NCBI GenBank assembly: GCA_936450465.1
Contig: OW388297.1
Span: 59,772,581-59,836,580 of the forward strand
DNA: 64,000 nucleotides
From: Gibbula magus
Lineage: Eukaryota > Mollusca > Gastropoda > Trochida > Trochidae
Direction: 5' to 3'
Of this stretch, positions 33,960 to 46,715 are shown one piece after another (position 1 is the stretch's first letter; every line of letters starts with the position of its first letter). The position numbers and the translations under genes were made by a program. The notes beneath the pieces are model-generated. The model saw only the letters and a program-made list of their open reading frames with translations, had not been told where the DNA came from and did not search any database.

Positions 33960-36340
33960 ACATGAATCTGTGAACCTATTCTCAACAAGCAACGTTATGC
34001 GTTACTGTTGACTTTTGCTGAGAATTTGTTGTTGTTGCAAAACTATTTGACTCTAACCTCGATCGAGAAACTATAGATTAATACATGATGGAGAAGTTGG
34101 AAAAATGTTTAGTTCAAAGGACATGTATATAATGTTCTAAAATGTTATTCTAATATATTTCTAATTTTTTGGTGTTTGTATTTCGGTATATTTTCGTTAC
34201 TTTTTTATTTCAACAAATTCCATGTATTCAAAATGTTTGAGTGTCCTTCACTACATGTCTGTTATGATAATGTAGTTAATATGTTGTTGTATTGCAGAAA
34301 ATCTATTCCCCCCAGGACTGAAACATGTCGAACTATACACTGAAAAAGAAAGGTTGTTTACAGATTTGTAAAACTTTTATAAAGCAATGAAGTTTGTCCT
34401 GGTTCTGATTTTAAAGAACGAATGAAAACATGTATATCGGGATAGATTTAAATTACTCAATGTAGTCACATGGAAAGAACATGAACATAGTCAATTGACC
34501 ATTTTCCAGTTTTGACGTTTAGAGTTATCCACCCTTGACCGCGGGCAACGTCATGCTTGATGCTAATGGTAAAGAGCATTACCTCGCGACCGGGCGATGT
34601 AGAAATAGCAGCTGATGAGCTTGAGAAAGTCGTAGTTTAAAAAACCAAAATGACAAGGATTTACACTTCAATAATCAATAGTTTATTTTTCAAGCCTTTT
34701 CTTCTATTCTATACAAAAAAATAAAGCAGTTTGACAGCGACTACCGTACGACTCTAAGCGACCATAAGGCGTTGGTTATCCGTTGCGAAAAAAATTGTCA
34801 TAATTAAATTAAATTAAATAATTTCAAATATTTTTTACCGTGTCAGAATTAATCTCAGCTAGATTATATAATTTCAGTGTAATTGTTTTGACGGATGTTA
34901 AGACGTCAGCAAAATTTTAAGTAGTAGTATACATACGCAGTTTTATCATGGTGATGTTGGCTATTGGCACCGTAAATATAAATATCGTTTATTAATCAAA
35001 TGTTTTTCACCTATATATTCACAGAAATAGAAACAGAAATCAATATGCCAGGCTACAAATTGTTTAAAGTTGTTAACACATGTATGATTCCTACATGATT
35101 TATACAAATATTCATCAAAACGTTATGGCCGTTGCAGTTTCTGTAATGAGCGGTAACTTATCATCATGCCACAACGTATCTAGCCAACTTTCTGAAAATA
35201 AATATGTATGTATCGCTATATCTTATCTTCACTCAAAATAAGCTATTGAATATTACAGATTTCTAGTGATTTCATATTCGCTACGTGAGTAATCTCATTC
35301 CCAAAAATATTGAAGATCTACATGTAGGTACGTACAATAATCACTATTTTTAAATGTCCCGTCTTTCAGGTTTATGAATAACGTGCGAGTATCAAAGAAG
35401 TAAGTTGGACATTACAGCATTTCTGAAAATGAAGAATAAAATGAAAAGTGTGGTTTCAGATAAAGACCCCGAATACATTCGCTATAAATAACCCTACAAC
35501 GTTCCCAGTTAGCTTTTTTTTAAATGCGGTACATGTAGAGTAGTCCTACATGCAGAGAATTCAGTTTCGTTCATTCATTATTTTGAAAATTGTAGATTTC
35601 AACCTTCAGAAATGTTAACGTTCAAATAGTGTATACAAATCGAAACGAACATTTTTGGTGTATACAATGACGTATATTTTACGTATGATATATTTGTGTG
35701 TGTTTCTTCATGTTTGACATTTGTCCAAACATTACGGGAATATTGAATTTGTTTCGTTAGTTATTATCGTCCGCTACAACACTGTAGGACTCCTTTAAAA
35801 TATCCTCATGTGTGTTTTCGTTTTGTTCTAAAACTCGAAAGACAACAATTGCAGAAAATCAATAAACCCTCATAAATTTTGTTCATGTATCAAACAAAGA
35901 TGTTCGTAATGCTTTTTGGAGTAAGTTTTTGTTTTACGATGGTTCGACAGTATCGCAGCGATGATCAGCGGCGATTGATATTTATTGACAAAATTGCGTC
36001 CAAAACAATAAAACAACTAAGATCCGGTACGGGGGTAATGTTGAATAGATATAGAACATATTGAATACAGCCAAAATTATTACACAGAATTATATACAGC
36101 AACGATTTGGTTAGATGATGATGAAAATTGAACGGATATATAGCTATTGTAGTTATGTGCGGTTGTCTACGTAATACAAGTATCTAACCAAACGATAAAG
36201 AACATTAAAATGTTTTGATTGCTTAATTGATTAAATTGAACATTACATATATATATGTAGGGTGAAAGTTCAATATAATCACCTCAGTGGAACACGTTGA
36301 TTGAAAAAACAGCACACATGGGCTCCGCTCCATAACAGCA
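33960..36340. other. Non-coding stretch, nothing recognised
   Basis: AT-rich, no exon-like frame with splice signals. A 61-residue frame at 35879-36064 has no recognisable domain and looks like chance. Confidence 0.45.
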
Positions 36341-36344
36341 AGCG

Positions 36345-36530
36345 CTTACATTGCTCATTGATCGCTCAATGTAGCGCTCAAGTAGCGCTCATTCTCTCTT
36401 GAACGACACAGTGCAAATACACGAAGTTTGCTCGTCTTGCTATGTAGCGCTACATTGAGCAATCGCGTTCAAGAGAGGTTTAAATGTAATCGCTCATTGA
36501 GTGATTACTTTAAATCCTCTCTTGAACATG
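36345..36530. repeat. Cluster of interlocking inverted repeats
   Basis: CTCAATGTAGCGCT near 36365 is inverted as AGCGCTACATTGAG near 36447, and CTCTCTTGAACG near 36394 is inverted as CGTTCAAGAGAG near 36466. A third CTCTCTTGAAC lies near 36517, and ATTGAGTGATTAC-like pieces repeat. Several alternative hairpins are possible. No coding. Confidence 0.75.
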
Positions 36531-38030
36531 GCCATGGTTTTCTCTCACACGTTATGATGTAATCACCGTTCAGGGAAAATCATTTTCTAAAATTCAGTTT
36601 TCATAACAAATCAAATGGCAAGTGCATAACATTTACTTTAAAGTCTAAATATTTTATTTACAAGCAAAATATTAAAGTGCAAGTCCTGTATAATTGCATT
36701 GTGTAATTGAACGAAGATTTATATTTTTAATATTTAACTTGATTACTAAATGCTTCGTTTAATATGAATTTGTTGTAATTAAATGTATATAGCACCGTAC
36801 ATATATGTTTATGAATATGTTTCTCACATGTTTATTAAGGCGTTTCTGTTTATTTCACTTTTTTTATCAACTTAATAGACACTGAATCATATCTTACAAA
36901 GCGTAAATATTGTAACAGAAGTGGATGGTGCTCTAGGTCTAGTAACGCATACAGCCTATAAAAGGTTTAAGATTATCTATAAATGTAAGAAATTAATCTA
37001 TAGATAAATTCAAATGTATTCATTAAGTTAATGGCCTAAGTAAGTGCATGTCAAAACTACTTCGGGAAAGGGACATGTACATGTCTTCAGATATTGAACT
37101 GATTCGTTTGGAGTTTGTCAAATGTAGGCCTATATATCTTCTTCGGAGTGTCAATTAAACATACATTTTCATAAACATAACTATTGTAACGTTTTCTTTG
37201 AATTCCTCAGAGATGAAAGCTAGGCATGAAAAGTTTGTTTTTTTTTAAAGTAGACAATATGGCCTTCTTAAATTGTGACTACCGCCCAGTCGCTCATGAG
37301 CATCGATGCATCATGAATATGATATTTAATTTAACAATAGATTGATAAAGAAGTGGAAACAAACTGCAGATCAAAATGTTGAGTCTAATAAACTTATTTT
37401 CCCTCAAACAATGGGGCCCTATATTCGTTTTTATTTTTTATTTCATAAATTAAATAATTAATTATAACGTTTTGTCTGTTGAAAAATACAACCAAATTAA
37501 ATTGGACTGAATTTTAATTATGCCCTTGGTTGAGTCGATCGGTTAATCTTTCTAGGCTATTCACAAACCTTTTCAATAAATTTAATGCACTACCATCATT
37601 GTTATGTCATGTATTATTAATAAAATGATAATTTCTTCCTTCCCATTAAACAAATAATACGTGTGATAATATGTAGGTCTATGATGCCGTTATAAGGTAA
37701 ATACCACCATATATTTAGCCTTGTTCATTTGATAATTTCGTTGACTTTTTCAAGCGAGTTCTTTTGATGGTTAATCCTGTGACACGTGTCAATGTTCGTG
37801 GCATGGTATGTTTAGGTCGAGGTGAGCGTGAAAATGTAACCAAAATAATGTAAAGGTGAACGTAAGCTTTGACGGCTTGCCCGCGGTCACGTGACTTTTC
37901 AAAGGGACGCCACTCTTAACCCACTCGTTTCGCGAAACTGGAAAAGGGTCAATTAATACAAACATTATCAAAATTGCAATCAGTCAAATGTTCAGTCAAA
38001 ATGAACACACAAGACAGTCTTACTCAGAAC
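36531..38030. other. Non-coding stretch, nothing recognised
   Basis: AT-rich. A short GC-richer patch near 37860-37960 (GCCCGCGGTCACGTGAC) contains an E-box-like CACGTG but no gene structure. Confidence 0.4.
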
Positions 38031-38039
38031 AATCATTGC

Positions 38040-38790
38040 AGATGATTCGTGTTAAGGTAGCGCAGACCTCTTCTGACTTGCTGTGGTTTGCGATAGGTCA
38101 GATACACATCTTCTCCTCTTCTTTGGTTAAATGATTCTTCTGTCGCAGATGTGGAGGGAAGAAACCTTTCGGTATTCTCTTGATAAGTGCACTCATCAAA
38201 CGTTCAGCAATAGTTTAAAGAACAAGCTTGTTGATCAGTTTGTCATGGTCTCTTTCAGAAAGTATGTTTGCTTAAGATCCTGCATCTAACATCAGTGAGA
38301 GAAATGCTTTATTTACCGATATTGGCTCTCTCCAGGCTTTTGATGAGATGCAATATTTAGCAACAATATTGATGACCAATTTATCCTCAACATGAGCAAC
38401 TTGATATTCAACACTGTGTACTTTGGATATTGTCACAGGTTTAGACCGACATATTTTGGCAACATGAGTTTACCACAAGTGTTACGGAGTTTAAAATGCT
38501 ACACATCTTCTGGACGACTGCTGATAGCCACAACTTAGGACTTTGAGCGTATGTTGACTGAATAGTTGAGTTAGTTCTATTGTATTTCCAAAACTGAAGA
38601 CTACCGTTCTGTTCCCTCTGTTTAACTGCATGTACAGGTGAGATACGATCTAAAATATGAAGCTCCTAATTCTGAACCTTACAGTAGTTGACATCATAAT
38701 ATTTAATACAAGACTGAAGTTTCAAGAATGCAGATTCATGGCGTGCACTATTGTAGTGTTTTGGGGCACTGTCGCCGTTAAATGGTAACA
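38040..38790 (-). pseudogene. Unrecognised degenerate coding region
   Basis: Minus-strand translation keeps long protein-like runs between a few stops. About 38720-38450 reads HESAFLKLQSCIKYYDVNY, TAG, then LHILDRISPVHAVKQRE and QFWKYNRTNSTIQSTYAQS. In a shifted frame about 38460-38270 gives SKVHSVEYQVAHVEDKLV and AWREPISVNKAFLSLMLDAG, and after a stop LINKLVL and AERLMSALIKRIPKG. Composition and continuity suggest a decayed gene or transposon protein. I do not recognise the family. Confidence 0.35.
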
Positions 38791-38799
38791 TATCGTTAC

Positions 38800-41700
38800 A
38801 ACTAGCTCTACCCCTCTTCAACTACTATTATGACAAGCACCGCCTGACACAAGAATAGTTTTCAAAGTCTATTGGCAGACCAAAAAAAACATGACTGGCC
38901 TTCCGAGGCCCACCATGTACCTTAGTGTAACAACAATATATTTCTTAAAATAATTAACACATATATTTATTATGTCTCCCAATAATAAGTTTTTGAGTAC
39001 ATATTGAGGACATTCTTCTAATTATGGAGAAACGGCTTTCAGAGAGGATCGACAAAGAGAGTAATAACTTGAATGGGGCCATACATGACTTAAATCAAGA
39101 CACTTGTTATACTTCGGCGGAGGTATGGCTGTCGTTCGTGAATATGAAGAGGCATGTCTGCAATCTCAGGTAGTTTCTCTTCCGTCCATACTAACTGAGC
39201 ATACTAGTGCATTTGAAAGAAGACTACTGCAACAGGAAATTCAATGTCTCATGATGTGTTTGTTAAGGACCTCACATTTTCGGACAACACAGTAAACAAT
39301 ATCAACTACAAGGCCCTTCCCTGGTGACCCCAAACCCAGACGCACCATCCCCCATCATATCCAGTTTCTGAGTATGGCTGCCGAGTTATGGTGCATCGAA
39401 CCTTCTGAGAGGAAAGCGAATGTTGATCCGCACGGACTTTCCTGCAAAACATAAGAAACAACGTGCAATTCGTTATTGCAAATCTCGAGCTATATTCCAG
39501 GAGGAGAAGGTACAGACATATATAAGACAAGTAGGGATATAACATGTTTTTCAGACAAGGGCAAACAATGTATAACCCTGGCAGAGCCGTATGAAGCTAA
39601 CTTGCAAGATTACTCCTTAGGACATATAAACTGTGAGCTGATTATACGAACTAACATGTAACGGACATGTCAAACATTTAGAAATATTGCTTAAAACGTT
39701 CATGAGCCTTGCTTTATAGGTTTAAATATTTCTAACAGTCTCTATAATCCACTTGAAGTCAACCAGATGTGTACTGTCGATATGACATTGTACAAACAAA
39801 ATGTTAAACACTATATCACGATACAGAAAATGATATGTGCCACACTTGTGTCAAATCAGCTTTCCAATACTCACTTATTGGAAATAAAATATTGGAAATT
39901 TTATCATTGTTAAAAATATCTTTCCTTGAAAGACTCAAGATGGGTTTGACTTTAATATGGAAAAATAAACCAGATAAGGCCAGACTTTTTTTTATTGGAT
40001 TACGGATTTTCAACAAGAATTTCAACGTCGGTAGAAAAGGATTTCATATTATTTATCGCAAAGTTGTTTTCTCTAAAAGTATGCTGGTTAAACAATATCA
40101 CTGCTGTAAAAGCTGTTTGTTGTAGTGGTTTAATAATGTTTTGCTTACAGTTTTCTTCTGACAGGATATATGTCAAAATAGATGTTAAGTAAGTTCAATA
40201 CTGTCTATTGTATGTTGACAAATTGTAAATTTTCATTAAAACATTTGCATAAAATGCACATGAACTATTAAACAATTTTGAATTGGTACACTATTGAATC
40301 TTCTGAAAAAGATATCAAATCTAATAAAAGGTAAAAATTTATGTTATAAGTATATATTGAATAATTATTATTTGGTAATAATGAAATAAAAGGTTAATTT
40401 TAGAACCCTGTCTATTTTAGCCATCTTTGTATAGGCCTATCTAATGACACAAATAAACTAATACACTTCTAAATTCACACCTTAGAATTCTTTTTAGAAA
40501 ATTACAAAATTTTAATTAAAAAAGGCTTTATTTGTACAGTGTAGTCATCAACATCCATTTACAAAATTCCTAAAATAAACCACTATTTTAATCAAAACAT
40601 TGGCCTTCAAACAGATTTCATCGCTTTCGTTCTGTTTATAGAATTCTTCTGCCAAACGGATTAGACCATTAAGGAATAGGGGAGGCAGGTTGTTAGTGCA
40701 TTTCTTAGTACCCTGTCAAAATCTGTTTGCTTGATTTTTTTAATTATTTCATGATGAATCACAAAAAAATAACCTTATTTCACAAGTATTGCCCCTAATC
40801 CTGAAATGAACTAAGCTCATGGGAACTTTTATTTTAAGCAAAATTTTGATTTAAAAAATCACCTTTCATCCCTCAAGCAAAATAGTTCGGCCCTATCAGT
40901 ATGCCATCATCATTTGTGTATGTCTGTGAGCATAACAGATTTTTCAGCAAAAGGTTATGTAGAATATTTAAAAATTTATAGCTTATTGTTAGTCAAAATA
41001 ATGACTTTCTTGAAGCTTATTATTTAAAAATACTTTGTAATAATTCTTCTGTTGACTCAAAGAGACAGTTCTAAAAATAGATATCTGGGAAGGCCGTAAA
41101 CGTTCTGTCAAAGCACTGAGTTTGTCAGTCACCTGTACGTAGTCAGATGCAATATTTTATTAGTTGATGTATGTCCTATTGGTACAAATGGAAAGGTTGT
41201 GTCAGTATATTGTATTTATATTTATTCAGTATTTTTTAAATATGGTCGGCGGTAATTTAAAAAGGTCAAATTTGAAATTTTATTTATTTCCACTTCAGCA
41301 AAATTTAGGGTCGGCGGATCCGGAAACCATGAAAAAAAAAGTGTGGCCTCAGGTTAAAAGTGACGTAATGATACTAAGCCTAGAGCACGGGGGATAAAAA
41401 CTCCAAATGTTAAAGGTCATATCATCTAAAAAATTAAAATGGATGAACCGAAGTAAGATGTACAGTAAGTTTGGTAACAAAAATGATTTCATTCCATCTT
41501 GTTCGTTGTCTATAAGTGTGAATAATCACAATGTTGTTTAATTGTATTTTATTCAATGAGAAGAAATGAAATTGGCAAAAAAGTCTAGATGACTTTTGTA
41601 AATGCCAATCAACAACGCATGTATGGTTCACATTTATACATCATGTTTAAATGATGATAAATTTATGAACACAATAATCATAATGTATATGAGTACGTGT

Positions 41701-42850
41701 ACAGTGCAACAATTTTCATGTAAAATTCAGTGAGCTTGTTCAGTTGTTGACCAATCCAGTTCATGTATTTATATTTATACATTTATACATGAAATAAATT
41801 TCATAAAACTCATATAGCAAGTGAAAATGGTTTGCATTGCATTGCATCATATAGGGGTCTAAACAATATTTTGATCGAGAAACTTGAATTAGAATAACCT
41901 TTTATGTTTATGTTCTTACACTTTTGAAATACTTTGTCATTGATATCAAACGTGACAGCAACAAAGGAACGTTGAATGAAATGTGAGTCGTAACCATGAT
42001 ATTTTCACCAAACACGCACACATCTTTTCAGGAAATCGATGTCGTAATCTTACCCCTCTAATGCATTTTATGAAACCATTTAGTAGCATTTAAATTATAT
42101 TTTTATTTATTGGTATTCAGAAACGACGACTTTCTCTATAAAATATTGTAACAAACTTGTTGAAATCACAATCCTGGACGAACATTACATGCAGTATAGC
42201 AATGATAAATGTGTGTGTGTACCTGTAACCCTGTTTGTCATCTTTTAACGGCATCTTGAAATACATGCCGTTAAAATAATATATACGTGTTCTTACATTT
42301 ACATTTAATCCCGTATGTGAAGTTTTAATGTAGAAGTAGATTCCGAAAGATTGTATCAACAACCTGTCAAATAATTTCGAGTTGAAAATATTTCTATTAA
42401 TTTCGTTTCAAGATGTTAAATATTGTCATTACTAATAATATTAATAGAATGTATAAAAATTTACTCTTCAAATACGACATCAGAAGCGTGAACAACTCAG
42501 GACAAGGTGTACATGTCGGTGTGCAGTGAGATGAAACAGCCAATCAGCGATCGCGTGTCAAAAGGGGAAATCCCCCGCCTAGACATTGACGAGCTCGCGA
42601 GAAGCCCAGTTTGATTCACGTGACCGTGTTACCCATAAAATCAATTACGTAACGGGCTCGTTAGCAGCGGTCAATTTGGGATGACGCCCTGGCGACTAGT
42701 CTCCCTTTAAATGGACAGATATTTTAAACAATCAAATAAGAATCAAAACTCGGTTTTAATTGATGGATAGTTTCTTCATACAAAAGAAAATAATTCCCTC
42801 AACAACTAACTCTTTTTGGAAAGATATACTTTTAGAATGGTCTGACTTTT
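38800..42850. other. Non-coding stretch, nothing recognised
   Basis: Mostly AT-rich single-copy-looking DNA. A short frame from 39024 (MEKRLSERIDKESNNL) and another at 39104-39295 may be chance or remnants. A GC- and CpG-richer patch at about 42540-42700 includes TTCACGTGACC and could be regulatory, but nothing proves it. Confidence 0.4.
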
Positions 42851-42851
42851 T

Positions 42852-42893
42852 ATGCGTAAATGCGTATGCGTAAATGCGTATGCGTAAATGCGT
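42852..42893. repeat. 14-bp tandem repeat, three copies
   Basis: ATGCGTAAATGCGT is repeated exactly three times; the unit itself contains two ATGCGT words. Confidence 0.9.
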
Positions 42894-43794
42894 AAAATGT
42901 CTTTATAAAAGTGGATGTACGCCTTCAATCAGCATTATGTCCATTCTATGAAACTTAACAGTCAACCATAAGTTATGTGAATGTGAACCTAGCTTCACAT
43001 TATTGAAATCATAGAATCATGGTTAAAACCATACTGTCCCCTAAGACATAGTGCCTGACATTGGGATTAATTAAAAATGAAAGAGGGTACTCTGTAGGGT
43101 CGATAACACCTAGGTTTACGAAAAGATTGCGTATCACTAAGGCGATTACAACGGATTTATAAATCCAGCTGGTGGCCAGCAGAAATGTTTTGTGGACATA
43201 ATCTAGGTTACCTGGCACTGTACAGGTACAAACTCAAGGTAATCCCCGAGGTATCCTCGCTTTACTGGTTAGCCCGTTCGGTTGCGCACAATGACGGCAT
43301 AAACAATATGGATGCTCTTGGTAGAATGTGCCTGCGGTCGTCACAGATGGAATTCACAGAAGTAGTCCGATCCGAAGAGCTTTAAAAGTGTACAAAGCAA
43401 CTAATAGATGCATGGTAAGTCTGCACGCAATTATTCTTGTTATGAATTTGAGATTAACGGAGATTGTTACGGCACACATACACAGTGTGACAGTTTAACC
43501 CTGCGGACAGCAGTTGTTTCCTGTCGCCTATTTTACGAAAGCGTGTTGGATTTTAAAAATTCAGTTCAATATGATTGTAAGTACATTAACCAAGGGGGTG
43601 CAGATGTGGGGTTTCAAAGGTTTAAAAACTATCCCAATAGTTTACAAGCTTGCATATTTATTTTTACTTTCAGTAGTATCTGGCAAGTGGCAACATTGGT
43701 CATTATTAGAATTTGTATTGAGGGCATGATCATGATGATCTGATTGTATTCATAATATTCTATGTTAATTGTATTGTAAATGTTTTCCTTCAAG

Positions 43795-43849
43795 ATACGA
43801 ACCCTGTCACATGGAGGAAACGACTTACTTCTGTGATGACAACATGGAC
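43795..43849 (+). CDS. Candidate small exon, EGF-ligand-like
   Basis: A pyrimidine-rich acceptor (ttttccttcaag, ending 43794) and a consensus donor (gtaagt from 43850) flank a 55-bp open segment. The frame that ends in phase 0 reads YEPCHMEETTYFCDDNMD. Cys-x8-Cys after a proline resembles the first two cysteines of EGF-receptor ligands such as Drosophila Spitz. No partner exons were found, so this is weak. It could be chance; a transcript is needed to decide. Confidence 0.25.
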
Positions 43850-44514
43850 GTAAGTATTTAATTTCATAAGTTTTATATTGTAGGGCCAGTCCTAACCCAG
43901 GCAAATTTGCTATTGTTCAAAATGTACCGAAATGTAATGCAACTCATTCTGTCATATTTTTGGGGTATATATAACAACTTTTGATGTTATTAATTACATT
44001 GTATCATTCCTCAGAAATTGAAACTGTATTCTATCAATCATGGAATCTAAGTCATAACTGTAATCTTGGTTTGCTGGTTTATTCATAGCATAACCACAAT
44101 ATTGATATACATGCACTTATAAAAATAGGTTAAACAGTATAGATATCCATAAGGAATTACAAGAACTGTTGCCTTATGTAACACATTATTTGCATTAATA
44201 AATCAAGCTTGATAAATGGACGGCATTTCTATATATGTACAAATGGTGATTCCCCTGAAAATAGCATTGCTAGTAAGTCATTTTCAGATATATAGTAGAA
44301 TTTCATCAAAACAGCATCATCCATTCCACAAGATTTTCGAATGAAGAAAAGCAGTTCCGATGATCTTCTGCTTAAAAAACAGGTTCAGGGGAACATCTTT
44401 ATCCAATTCGGGGATTGGATAAATAATTGGACGAATAAAGCCAATTAACTTTCATTTATTGATTTGAAATTTCTGTGACATTGAACAAAATGTCCATTAC
44501 ATCAATTTGGTAAA

Positions 44515-44935
44515 TATGGAAAGGAATCTGTGCCATAAATGAAGACATGTAGACTTGTAACTTGTAAAATGTAACATGTCGTTCTCAACCATGCAAGTCT
44601 CGAAAAGACAAGTCCAACCATGCAAATATAACATTTTAATAGTGTCAATCTGAACTTTCCGTTCTCAACTTTACAAAGTTGAAATATAATTCTAGAAATG
44701 TCAAAGTCGAAAAGTAAACTTGTAATTTTATTTTTTATTAAATTATTAAATCTAAATAAAAAACACATCTTGCAGTGTTACAAGTTATGTTTGACAAATG
44801 AAAAATGGAAAATGAAGAGTTATAAAGTCAGCCTTGTAAAACGGACTTTAGCATTTAGAGACTGACACGAGTTGCCTAGTTGCGATTGCAATGTTTCAAA
44901 TTACATCTCTACACGATTTCGCATTGACCATTGAC
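44515..44935 (-). repeat. Dispersed repeat, inverted relative to 61185-61805
   Basis: The reverse complement of this stretch matches 61185-61805. Shared words include TTGAGAACGACATGTTACAT, AAGTTACAAGTCTACATGTC, TTTGCATGG, and TGCGAAATCGTGTAGA followed by ATTTGAAACATT. The downstream copy contains about 320 bp extra between the two matching blocks. No ORF. Confidence 0.75.
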
Positions 44936-45089
44936 CATATATAGTTGCCCATACATTGCCGATTTTTTTCCGAGGACGGGAAGTATTAGCAAACAATGAG
45001 ACCTCCCTTAGATGGGGGAATCTCATTGACTATTTTTAGCCCAACGCATCATTCGAGATGAACCCGACATTTCATGACCTGCCACCCTA

Positions 45090-45300
45090 GCTAAAGTAGA
45101 TTAATTAGGGGTTTGTCAACTTTGTTACCCCCGCCTATATTCGTTGGCTCCGTCTGCCCGTCCGTCTGTCCGTGATCACATTGTTTCCGTAGTAGTACTC
45201 AAAAACTACTTGACCAATCTGCACCAAATATGGTATACAGCCTCCCCATATCATGCAGGTGTTTTGGGGTAAAGTCTTTAAAACATTTTTGTTGGTGTTT
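45090..45300. repeat. Possible dispersed repeat with (CCGTCTGT)n
   Basis: CTGCCCGTCCGTCTGTCCGT precedes CTACTTGACCAATCTGCACC and AAATATGGTATACA. This arrangement is common in invertebrate dispersed repeats; similar (GTCCGTC) words occur near 33255 and 54435. Class unknown. Confidence 0.4.
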
Positions 45301-46419
45301 CTATGGTCACAATTTGGACTTTTGGATGAAAACTTTTACTGTGATTAAGAATTGTTTCTTACTTGATAGGAAAAAGAGGTTACTTTGACCTCAACATTAT
45401 AAACATTATTTTTTAACGTTATTATTAATAGTGTTTTTTTTAAAACAGAAAGTTTGTATAGCTCCATGGCAATCAATGAAATCCTGTATTTTACATCTCA
45501 TTGCCAACTGTGGGTTTATTAAATAATACTTTTGGAGTTTGGTGTTCACGTTAAGCTTTATATAATAATAAATGGCATGTTGCAAAGATTTTTAAAAATC
45601 AAACTTTATTTTTCCGGTAATAAAACAACAAGTGCCTACTAATGTTGATACCATATATGTGTTGTCAAGGAGATACACTGCCATCAGGCCCGAACTTGCC
45701 AGGTCACGGAGTATTATAAACCCCTCTAAACCCATCAAAGATAATGTAGCAAAATAATTAACAAAGTATCCAAATTTCTAGTATTTACGGTAATTAATGA
45801 TTAAGCTATCGCTGTATAATGGGTAAAGTGATTCGTTCAATTCACGACGTCATGACATGCTTTTCGTACTTCGTATGGCCACGCACTGTATTATAGTCCC
45901 ATCGAGTAATGTCACGGACCTGATTATTAGTTTTATGTAAAAATCAGTGTACATGTAGGAACTTACCAACAAAATCTACCAGACACCCGGGTTGGTAACT
46001 ACCAGCCCTCCTCAAAGTCTGACTTTACTTTGCCATTTCTACTCAGCAATAATAAACAATCATTATATTTATATTATATATAGTTACATTTTATTCATCA
46101 TTTTTATTCATTCTTTGATTAAAATTTTTACTTGAGCATGCATTGTTAATTCTATCAGAATAATTTTGAAGCCTGTCCTATATATAACAAGAAGAAAGAG
46201 TCGGCTATATATCTCTCGCAAAGTGGAAAAACGTTTACTTTGTGATTCTATTGAAGGATGGTCAAGTAAAACTCAAAAAAGGTATATCTACACATGATGA
46301 TTGTTCTACAGAGCAAGTTTCATTGAACTGAAACAGAATCATTCTGAATATTCAAACAACCTCTTATCCCATCCAAACTGTACACAAAACCTCTCCAGCT
46401 GGAACCAAACTTTTTAAAT

Positions 46420-46715
46420 TTAATTCCTTGTTTCATGTAAAGAGAAGCGGCTTTAGTTCCCTGTTTCATCGATACGAGAATCATGTTTAGTTCCTCGTTT
46501 CATTTAAAGAGAATCATGTTTAATTTCTCGGTTCATTTATAGAGAATTACGTTGAATTCCCCGTTTCATCCGTAAGAGAAGCGGGTTTAGTTCCTCGTTT
46601 CATCTGTAGGAAAAGTGTGTTTAATTCCTCGTTTCATTTATAGAGAATCACATTTAATTCCTCGTTTCATTTATAGAGAATCACGTTAAGTTCCTTGTTT
46701 CATCTGTAAGAGAAT
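46420..46715. repeat. About 35-bp minisatellite, eight degenerate copies
   Basis: The unit resembles TTTAATTCCTCGTTTCATTT followed by ATAGAGAATCACG. Copies diverge by several substitutions each (AGTTCC/AATTCC; CATTTATAG/CATCTGTAAG). Some steps alternate between two unit subtypes. Confidence 0.85.

Noticed and set aside
35879..36064. 61-residue frame as a small secreted protein.
   Set aside because: The hydrophobic start is short and no splice or promoter context supports it.
43185..43743. Overlapping plus-strand frames (66 and 111 residues) as exons.
   Set aside because: No recognisable domain and poor splice context; only the small segment at 43795-43849 is flanked by good splice sites.
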